This document shows positions 60,001 to 64,000 of a stretch of DNA of 64,000 bases, one piece after another (positions within the stretch are counted from its first letter, which is position 1; each line of letters begins with the position of its first letter). Made by a program: the position numbers and the translations under genes. Below the pieces are notes generated by a model, which did no database searches, was not told the DNA's origin, and saw only the letters and a list, made by a program, of their open reading frames with translations. The stretch is taken from positions 2,791,992-2,855,991 of the forward strand of contig OZ022261.1 in NCBI GenBank assembly GCA_963978905.1, read 5' to 3'. The DNA comes from Trichostrongylus colubriformis. Its lineage: Eukaryota > Nematoda > Chromadorea > Rhabditida > Trichostrongylidae.

Positions 60001-62763
60001 TTAAATGCACGCGAGCGCCATAAACACACACGAAGCAAAAGGTAGAGGAAAGCCTGCTGATATTCGTAGCAAATTTTCTTTTACCTGTTGCTTCATGTGT
60101 GTTTTTGGCGCATCTTCGTGGGCATATAATAAATACTAATAATAAGTAGTCATGCCAAAATATACTGTTACATGTGAATTGATCATAGAATTGCGGAAAA
60201 CTGAAGCAGCTGCGCCTCTGACTTAATCATTTCTGTTTCTTATTGCAAAAGATGAACCTCTATCACACTTTCTGACGTGGGGGGGGGGGGGTATGTCCAT
60301 GTTTCATTTATGGCACTTCTGTTCCTTTAGAATTTTATCCAGAAAACCTTTGAATATCTGCTACAGACGCGGAAATAGAGACAAGCGGTTTGGGAGTTTG
60401 ATGAAATAGCCCACGGAAAGCGCGTGACCCTGCCTCCTCTCAAAATTATTAATCTAAGTAAAGTATTCTATGAAAGCACAGGAAAAAGGAAGGTTTTTCA
60501 GACTGCACCCGCATGAATTCCTGCCCCACACAGTTCCTGCACATTTCGTGCAAAAACCAATTTTTGGGTGTCTTTTCTTGAAAGCTTCGTTTGTTTTGCT
60601 TTATACGGTCTTTTTGGGTCCTTGTTTGCTCCAGACTGTACAACTGTAATGCGTCATAGTGTCACCGCTTATAACTTTGGAAAAATTTACGGATCAGTTT
60701 GTCACAAACCGCCGCGCTTCTATATTACACACTCCGCCCAAAACGAGTGAGTTGAAGAAACTTGGACAGCTCAAATCCGTCTTTGCACGAGTTCAGTGAT
60801 GTATGTGAAGTCTAAATATGATGACTAGTTCACCAACTTCTTCCTGAAAAAAAGTCGTAATCCGGCTTTTGGGTAAATGCATTCCTTCTGTATTCAAAAT
60901 TAACGCTGTCCAGAACTTGTTGTGCAACATCACCTATTCCTCATGCATTTCCATCGAAATTTGAGAATTCGTGTCAAAACGAGCATCTCGAACTTCTTTC
61001 GAAAGTTTGAATACATATTTCGATGAGGGAACCAACTGAAACGCCGGCGTTTGTGTAGTGTTTACAGTAGATCGTGAAACTTTGCTGTGTTGGATCACAG
61101 CGACGCTTTTTTTTTTTAATGATGAAGTCCTAAATTCCGGTGGGCTGTGTATCCTGCTGGAAGCATTAGCCTTTCTAGTGCTATCGCAATGAGGGGGGGG
61201 GGGGGGGGGGGCGGGCATTTCACTAAGGAAATTATTTACTTAAGCATAGAGAGGGATCTGAACCTCCTCTTTCCTCCACTAAGGCTTAGGCATAAATCTA
61301 CGCCTAAATGTACAGGTTGACCCCTCGAAGATCCCTCCAAGATGCTTAGAAGTGCGGCGTTTTATAAGGCTTTGGGTCTTACCTAGCTTCAGGTCACATT
61401 GCAATTATACAATCCGGCAACAATTACTGGTATCGTAAAAGCCAAGAAAAGAGGGTGGAGTCGTACGTGACACCCGTAGAGGGGGAGGGTTGTACTGAAG
61501 CGATTATCCTCTTCGACACCTGGGAGTGCCCTGATGTCGATACAACGCCATAGCGAGGTGAGAATCGTATAAGAGTATTCGAAAAACCCCTTCTACGTTT
61601 CCAGGTCTGGAAAAGGCTGTGTTCATCGGATTCTACAAGAACGGTGTTTAAGAAAAGCGTAAGCATTTGGCTGAAAAGCAGTGGCCCAAACAGAAAACGA
61701 AGACGCAACTTCCAATAGTTACACATAGATTGAAAGCTTTCAGGTAGATATCGCAAACCACAACTGCAGTTGGGCTCACCTCATGTCTCTAGTTTGTTTC
61801 GGAAGTTTGAAATTTTTTAGAGATCAGATCGCAGACAGTCTTTGTGATATGGGTCTGGAAATGAACTAAGTTATACCTGTCTTTGGATACATGATGATGT
61901 CGATCGGAAACTCCTTTGAACCCGCAATTCCCACTAGGACTTTCCCCGAAACCTATAATAATTATTGGGAAACGGATATAGAATGAGATTGAATCTAAAT
62001 TTCCGATGAGATTCGATCGAACTATGTGCTGTAGAACTTGATCATGTAGGGTGTGTGCAGATATGACAGCGAATCGCGTGGCCGCCCGCGGCGGGCAAGC
62101 CTTCAAGCGAGGCAGTGTGGCATGAGTGGAAGCGCAGACGTGACGCAGTCAAGCTTGGCCGGCTCCCAGGGGCAATCGATACGGCGGGTCGTACTGGTGG
62201 CGCCGCGAGTGAAACGCCGCGAAGCGATTCGCTGTCATATCTGCACACACCCGATCACGTAGGTATATGATTGGATGAGAAGGCGAATGTGCACATCTGT
62301 TAGAGGAAAAATTTAGAATTTAGAATACGTATTTTATTCGAAATTGAGCACAAGGTAATGCCTACTTTTCGACAGATTGATCGCACTTCGCAAGCACAGG
62401 CTCTGTTGAATCTGAGCCAAATACGTTTCGAGTCCTTCCCGCAAGTACACCAACTATTGCCACTGATGCCCACCGCCGCGGATCATGGGGGACATGGTGA
62501 ACTTTCCACGTTCCCGTTCGATGCTGCTCTTCTGCACAATTTCGCCTCTCCGCTGCTGCATGAACAGGTATGGATAATCTATTCCAAGACTAGAAAAAAG
62601 CACTTTCATCACAACTAGATCATCGAAACATTCATATGTGTCCTCTTCAGTATTGCTCTGAAAGTTTTGACTTCTTTAGCAATCGAACGATACGCAGCAA
62701 ACAAATCTGAACAACAATAGTATCAAGCAGGAGGAGGAAGAAGAAGAGGACGACGACGATGAC
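33060..62763 (+). CDS. Large multi-exon gene, probable nuclear regulatory protein (open at both ends)
   Basis: Predicted exons: 33060-33125, 33313-33371, 33928-34008, 35154-35179 (weak), 36041-36174, 36371-36463, 39620-39721, 43686-43804, 43880-44044, 44664-44742, 48137-48289, 57252-57354, 59627-59781, 62376-62567, 62680-62763. They total 1611 bases, about 537 codons, with all phases matching. Features in order: acidic DDDDDS; basic KGRPRR; SSDES; a Tudor-like module ([32 protein letters not shown]); a second similar module ([18 protein letters not shown]) running into [12 protein letters not shown]; Ser/Thr/Gln-rich tracts; [18 protein letters not shown] cannot name it firmly. A Capicua-type (DUF4819) repressor is possible, with the HMG box beyond the window; BAHCC1/TNRC18-type proteins are an alternative. 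The 44742 donor is GC. Start and stop are not found. Confidence 0.7.
33590..33785. repeat. MITE family C copy in an intron
   Basis: GACGAGTGCGAGCTAGGGGC on the left, TAATCGCTTTGGGAC near the centre, and GATGTGAATTTTCTG at the right, as in the 6395 and 62848 copies. Confidence 0.6.
34036..34551 (-). mobile_element. 3' fragment of an RTE-like element with a terminal palindrome
   Basis: The minus strand reads [20 protein letters not shown] then [19 protein letters not shown], the C-terminal tail of RTE-type polyproteins, with one frameshift. The 3' tail is CCTAACTAAGTAA. At the 5' truncation (34495-34551) the element end is a perfect palindrome: about 23 bases ending ACTACGC are mirrored beyond an 8-base spacer. 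That looks like a fold-back repair product. Confidence 0.8.
34780..34945. repeat. MITE family A copy
   Basis: CCGCGTCCATACTTTACCCC at the left and CGCAAAGGATGAACACGGCC at the right. More diverged than other copies. Confidence 0.7.
35283..35806. repeat. Nested inverted repeats, about 520 bp
   Basis: The outer left (GAAAAAAATTCGGCACTATT...TTCGACCCGTAGAACACGAA) is inverted at the right (TTCGTGTTCTACGGGTCGAA...ATAGTGCCAAAAATTCGAA). The right-type inner arm occurs twice (35504-35570 and 35640-35690), and GGCGCCTGCGCCATAGG blocks are inverted within. It lies in an intron of the second gene. Confidence 0.8.
36745..37168. repeat. MITE family B copy, both arms
   Basis: Left arm CTTGCACGGAAAAATGAGTT, right arm AACTCATTTTTTCCAAGCAC, inner GATACAGCTCC / GGAGCCGTATC. 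A CG-rich centre has GATCGCGGCGGACGACGGGG. Confidence 0.8.
37630..39520 (+). mobile_element. Decayed non-LTR retrotransposon (endonuclease + RT)
   Basis: The + strand, in shifting frames, keeps VCVQET (endonuclease QET motif, about 37920), [13 protein letters not shown] (about 38280), [14 protein letters not shown] (reverse transcriptase LDLEKAFD motif, about 39265) and TTEVKVSVG...QWSA (QGSALSP motif region, about 39410). Stops and shifts are everywhere. It differs from the RTE at 9.8-12.2 kb and is older. It lies in the intron between the 36371 and 39620 exons of the second gene. Confidence 0.65.
40375..41650. repeat. Inverted partner of 25798-26795, split by a GACGCC-rich insert
   Basis: 40375-40745 and 41150-41650 together match the reverse complement of 25798-26795. 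The intervening 40750-41125 is absent there and carries its own repeat. A run of 14 C lies at 41403. Confidence 0.7.
40760..41065. repeat. Insert with a GACGCCGGTGTC minisatellite
   Basis: Short units of the type GACACCGGCGTCATTT occur about five times between 40950 and 41035, and the complement GACGCCGGTGTCGGCG at 40789-40805. The ends GGTCGCGGTTATAATTTGCG and CGCATACTATGACCGCGG are inverted. Confidence 0.7.
41656..42493 (-). mobile_element. mariner element 2 (838 bp, internally deleted)
   Basis: Termini TTAGGTTGTTCCAAAAGTCT and complement, with TA on both sides (41654-41655, 42494-42495). The minus strand keeps [20 protein letters not shown] and, after frame breaks, [12 protein letters not shown] and SFLAKRKLL. 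The central catalytic part is missing at the same junction as in element 1. It lies in an intron of the second gene. Confidence 0.88.
42915..43154 (-). other. Unassigned minus-strand open frame
   Basis: An 80-codon hydrophilic frame ([20 protein letters not shown]) ends in TAG on the minus strand opposite an intron of the second gene. It has a short coiled-coil look, and no known family comes to mind. It may be an element remnant. Confidence 0.2.
44322..44496. repeat. MITE family A copy
   Basis: GGCCACGTTCATACAATGCG at the left and CGCAAAGTATGAACGCGGCC at the right. Confidence 0.8.
45434..46646 (-). mobile_element. mariner element 3 (about 1.2 kb, near full length, one end lost)
   Basis: The right terminus AAGACTTTTGGGACAACCTAA is intact, but the left terminus is missing: homology with element 1 begins only about 50 bases inside. 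The minus strand holds most of the transposase: [18 protein letters not shown], the first catalytic region LATGD-stop-SW (TAA at 46024-46026), [18 protein letters not shown] and [18 protein letters not shown]. It therefore keeps the middle that elements 1 and 2 lack. Frameshifts are also present. Confidence 0.88.
46779..46930. repeat. Palindromic MITE
   Basis: ATGCATTCCACAATGCGTAA / TTACGCACTGTGGAATGCAT at the ends, with inner GGTAACTTTT / AAAAGTTACC and GGCGAAGTTTCCG-type arms. Confidence 0.85.
46931..47715. other. No gene seen (intron of the second gene)
   Basis: Unique-looking AT-rich intron sequence without a supported exon. Confidence 0.35.
47719..47846. repeat. MITE family A copy (short)
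   Basis: CGCGTTCATACTTTGTGGTG left and GCAATGTATGAACGTGGCCG right. Both GCAGGGCGTGGCTGCG and its partial complement are present. Confidence 0.85.
48573..48910. repeat. Long palindromic element, about 335 bp
   Basis: Nested arms match inward: CCTTCAAAGGCA / TGCCTTTGAAGG, GTCGAGTTACCTCCTTGG / CCAAGGAGGTATGTCGAC, GTAGTTC / GAACTAC, and CTACATCTGCTCGAAC / GTTCGAGCAGGTGTAG near the centre. It lies in an intron. Confidence 0.8.
49165..49262. repeat. Family A-like scrap
   Basis: CGCCGGTGTCGCTGTC and GGTGCCGCAAAGTATGGAAG followed by CGGCCTTA, the right end of a family A-type element. Confidence 0.5.
49353..49697 (+). other. Unassigned open frame in an intron
   Basis: A 114-codon frame includes [18 protein letters not shown] and has an internal TTTCAG acceptor, but no donor in frame and no recognised domain. 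It could be an alternative exon of the second gene. Confidence 0.2.
49876..49962. repeat. Family A-like mini palindrome
   Basis: GGCCGCTTTCATACTTTGCG left and CGCAAAGTATGAACGCGG right, enclosing a second GCGTTCATGCTTTGCGCG. It is a nested or collapsed copy. Confidence 0.7.
50471..50647. repeat. MITE family A copy
   Basis: GGCGCGTTCATATTTTGTGC left and GCGAAGTATGAACGCGGC right, with the inner GCAGGGCGTGGCTGCG arm. Confidence 0.85.
51045..51372. repeat. Repeat family D copy
   Basis: CGTGTCGAGGATTTC, GACCCGGTTATGTA, ACTTACTATGCCATCAGCAA and TCACTTTCCTCGACACCTGG occur in the same order as at 24595-25030, with an 11-G run near 51100. Confidence 0.65.
51640..51960 (-). pseudogene. mariner transposase N-terminal remnant (different subfamily)
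   Basis: The minus strand reads [20 protein letters not shown] then [11 protein letters not shown], the link between the two helix-turn-helix motifs of mariner transposases, and further on [15 protein letters not shown] resembles the second motif. No DDD domain or termini are seen. The sequence differs clearly from elements 1-3. Confidence 0.7.
52464..52638. repeat. MITE family A copy
   Basis: CCATTCATACTTAGCACCGG left and GGGAAGTATGAACGTGGCC right. Confidence 0.8.
53515..53860 (+). pseudogene. Diverged partner of the 2636-2857 segment
   Basis: CAGTGCAAGTTTCGCTACACATC and the following TTCCTCTTTACCCCTCCCC line up with the intron segment at 2650-2790. The frame reads [10 protein letters not shown] and [18 protein letters not shown]. 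The galectin-like reading (SLH, PF-x-PG-x-x-F) is weak. Both copies may simply be parts of one repeat. Confidence 0.25.
54300..56371 (+). mobile_element. piggyBac element, apparently complete (2072 bp)
   Basis: TTAA lies immediately outside both ends (54296-54299 and 56372-56375), the target duplication typical of piggyBac. Inside, the termini CACATTGCGGACCG and CGGTCCGGAATGTG are inverted with one mismatch. A second, perfect inverted pair of about 22 bases (left 54371-54392, core CATGACACCCATGCGCAGTC; right about 56338-56359) lies subterminally, and a further partial copy of it at about 56290-56315. It carries one uninterrupted transposase gene. It sits in an intron of the second gene in sense orientation. 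Confidence 0.93.
54488..56053 (+). CDS. piggyBac transposase (PGBD-like), 521 aa
   Basis: It catalyses cut-and-paste transposition at TTAA sites in the nucleus. The ATG at 54488 is chosen because it follows the TIR and opens [12 protein letters not shown]; the frame is open to TGA 56051-56053. Domains: acidic N-terminus (residues 1-56), then the DDE_Tnp_1_7-type catalytic fold, then a Cys-rich zinc-binding C-terminus (about 474-521, CTGC...[14 protein letters not shown]). Candidate catalytic Asp are D214 ([14 protein letters not shown]), D290 (LYTDNFYTS) and D385/D388 (GYVDLSDQM). The length is slightly under the 550-600 usual for the family, but no core motif is missing. It stands alone inside the element. 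A domesticated gene would normally lose the termini; these are intact. Confidence 0.93.
   Translation: MSDLDESFERLLLDSDEEVEEAGEADIPVLPMVDIEEEDVEDEEESDKEEEEDDVWSSMIIPHDHIPFTGDHGVKDELLFRLKEPAEFFRYFLNENLIDLILTETNRYGKAKKDTFEPLDETEFWKFFAICLHMGIERRAHLKEYWSTRAVYSKSFCAQYISRARFVEILNSLHFADNEAADRTNRLYKVARIVELLNQSFYDAYTPGRDVCVDESIVPFRGRVLFRQYVKGKRHKYGIKLFKLCMQGGYTCRFIVYAGKDVSRQGSLAEDIVLKLMSGLLDSGRSLYTDNFYTSIPLAEKLVAQNTHLIGTLRKNRAGLPREVVCKRLKRGEQIGRQNGTGVTILKWKDKRDVLMLSTKHDDTHTANNKLRVIEDYNQVKGYVDLSDQMAAYTPFIRKTTKWYLRLMFHLITQTTLINAWKLFNILKTKISLHEFKCQLIESFLTETHHRGLPVRQHVLVQVQGPKRQTKRRCTGCYRSVSDQYDSKYAAGRCKRTDTYCSKCLKFFCLGCFQENHKSCP
56636..56805. repeat. MITE family B, right half
   Basis: GAGGAGCTCCATCTCAATTG, GCGTGAAATTTTGCATGCGG, AGCAAATATTA and TCATGAACGATTCTTTTAA, as the right arm of the 58187 copy but more diverged. 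Confidence 0.6.
57451..57911. repeat. Palindromic element, about 460 bp
   Basis: GGCACACCACGCGATAATCAG left and CTGATTACCGCGTGGTGTGCC right, with inner arms ACGGTGCATC / GATGCACCAT-type and GAACGGATTCCCAACGTG / CACGTTGGGAATCCGTTC. It lies between exons 57252 and 59627 of the second gene. Confidence 0.8.
58187..58620. repeat. MITE family B copy, both arms
   Basis: AAGGAATCGTCCACGGAAAA left and TTTTCCCGTCGACGATCCCT right, inner GGCTAAGGTACAGC / GCTGTATCTGAGCC, with a CG-rich centre. Confidence 0.8.
59344..59519. repeat. MITE family A copy
   Basis: GGCTGCATTCATGCTCAGCG left and CGCAGAGTATGAACGTGGCC right. It ends about 100 bases before exon 59627. Confidence 0.8.
59782..62040. other. Intron of the second gene with simple repeats
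   Basis: It holds an imperfect palindrome at 59985-60135 (ATTATTTATT and GCGCCATAAACACAC-type arms), G runs at about 60280 (12) and 61191-61211 (20), and a family D scrap at 61435-61535. No exon is supported. Confidence 0.5.
62049..62252. mobile_element. MITE with perfect 29-bp TIR and 9-bp target duplication
   Basis: 62049-62077 and 62224-62252 are exact reverse complements (GGGTGTGTGCAG... / ...CTGCACACACCC). The flanks are GATCATGTA on the left and GATCACGTA on the right, a 9-bp duplication with one change. Nine-base duplications are typical of Mutator-like elements. There is no coding capacity. Confidence 0.85.
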
Positions 62764-62847
62764 AGTGCGTTCAAGTTTGTTTACTGCAGCATCGGTAATA
62801 TCAGTGCCTTCGTCAGGCGCTAAGCGCACACGATGGGTGTGTCCCCT

Positions 62848-63056
62848 AATGTCAGGATTTTGCACCACGACGAGTGGCGTGCGACGCGATGTATGCGAGC
62901 TATGCGCGCACTTATAGTTGCGTCTTGGAACGATTACACTGTAGGGGCACCATACACTGTTGACTTATAGTCGCTTTAGTACCCAACAACACCGCCCCTT
63001 CAGCTCGTTCACATCGCTTCACTTGCGATACGTCGCGGTGCGAAATCCTGACATTA
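62848..63056. repeat. MITE family C copy, best palindrome
   Basis: TAATGTCAGGATTTTGCACC left and GGTGCGAAATCCTGACATTA right, with inner GCGAGCTATGC / GTTCACATCGC-type arms. It is placed directly after the last predicted exon. Confidence 0.8.
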
Positions 63057-63228
63057 AGCCGCGTATACTTCGCAGTGCCGCCGACAGGGCGTGGCTGCGT
63101 GTCTGTGCGTCTCCGCTGCGCCACCGTGTCCCGTTGCATGCGTCGTCTCTGTACCTCTCCGAGTCACTCTGCCTTGCCGCCTTGAACGCAACCACGCCCG
63201 GCTGACGCAATGTATGAACACTGCCTCA
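63057..63228. repeat. MITE family A copy
   Basis: GCCGCGTATACTTCGCAGTG left and CGCAATGTATGAACACTGCC right. It abuts the family C copy with no gap. Confidence 0.8.
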
Positions 63229-64000
63229 GGGTACACATCCGCACACAATCATGGCATCACGAATGTTTAACGACGCATGAGTATCAGGTGCTGTCGGTTA
63301 TCCCTCGTGTCCCATGAGTATCGATGCTGTCAGTTATCCTTCGTGAGGGCCACTTTTCTCATCAATATCTTAAATGTGAGCTTTAGTCTTCCACAGACCT
63401 CGACCATTCAAATTACAACGTAGAAATTGATAATCAAAAGCAAAATAAAATCAGCAGAAGTCTCTAACGCAGCAGTAAAGATAAAAACGAGATGAAATGG
63501 CTAGAATGTGTGAAATTTTTAATACAGTCTCTTCTTCATCTTTCGCCGCGTACATGTCTTAAAGGTCCGGTTACACTTTGATGCGGAAGGAAGAAGTGAT
63601 TAGAACGTGAACCGTGTCGTGCTCACTGAATTAGTCTGTATGCTGTTTTGGGTGACATGATCTGATCTGAGGACCTGGCCGCCATCCCTTTTTAAGCCCT
63701 TATGATCCAGCGTGGCTAATGACCATGAATGTTAGCGAAGCAGATCTGTGTCACATCAGCCCTTGGTATGCATTACGGATATGCCGTGGGGTGGAAACAT
63801 GGACCCCTTCTTCAGCACCTGTAATATCAGGGACCCTACGTTTTATTGCTGTGATGAAATCATTCTGCATCTGTTAATTAGCTCCGGTATTCTGTAGGTA
63901 GTTGTCAGGATGTTGCTCGCTGTTCAAGTTTTGATAGCTTTATCGATGAGGAAGTCTCAACACACAGATGTCAGCGTGTGCCAAAGGAGTGATGCCTCTG
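63229..64000. other. No gene seen to window end
   Basis: It holds a short direct repeat at about 63275-63345 (ATGAGTATC-x-G-TGCTGTC-GTTATCC-TCGTG twice). No exon could be matched to the open 3' end of the second gene. Confidence 0.4.

Overview
The window is eukaryotic and looks like a strongylid (hookworm-type) nematode. Genes are split into small exons bounded by TTTCAG acceptors and GTAAGT-like donors, some introns are only about 55-60 bp while others run to several kb, and the introns are full of nematode-type DNA transposons, RTE-like retroelements and palindromic MITEs. I see no bacterial operons, rRNA, tRNA or CRISPR. The organism call is inference from this style.

Two host genes can be reconstructed, both on the + strand. 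The first (767-6156, 5' end missing) is a Neuralized-type E3 ubiquitin ligase: the tail of one NHR domain, a complete second NHR domain over three exons, a Ser/Pro-rich linker, and a C3HC4 RING finger ending at the TGA at 6154-6156. Every junction keeps phase except one linker step, where an in-frame TAA (5487-5489) must be spliced around but no AG acceptor exists nearby. That same linker segment occurs again, inverted and open through the TAA position, at 14.1-14.5 kb.

The second gene spans at least 33060-62763 (about 537 codons, 15 exons, open at both ends). It has an acidic exon, a KGRPRR basic patch, a Tudor-like pair of modules (36041-36463 and 39620-43804, ending in a PPWYEEL motif), then long Ser/Gln/Asp-rich tracts. 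It reads as a nuclear regulatory protein; a Capicua (DUF4819-type) relation is possible but unproven. A coiled-coil exon (15929-16065) and a basic exon (19191-19403) upstream may be its 5' part.

The rest is mobile DNA. 6.4-12.2 kb: a MITE, a deleted mariner, an isolated cyclophilin exon and a 5'-truncated RTE-like element. 14-18 kb: the inverted Neuralized fragment and a broken BEL/Pao gag. 20-33 kb: microsatellite, tandem repeats and several MITE families, including a complete mariner-derived foldback at 30.0-30.7 kb (a second one is cut by the window start). 34-46 kb: an RTE tail, a decayed non-LTR element, two more mariners and a large inverted repeat partner of 25.8-26.8 kb. 54.3-56.4 kb: an apparently intact piggyBac with TTAA duplications, terminal repeats and a full transposase, the most complete mobile element here. 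47-63 kb also holds many copies of a 130-180 bp palindromic MITE and a MITE with a perfect 29-bp TIR and a 9-bp target duplication.

All calls are from reading the sequence; exon limits are predictions from splice motifs and phase, not transcript evidence.
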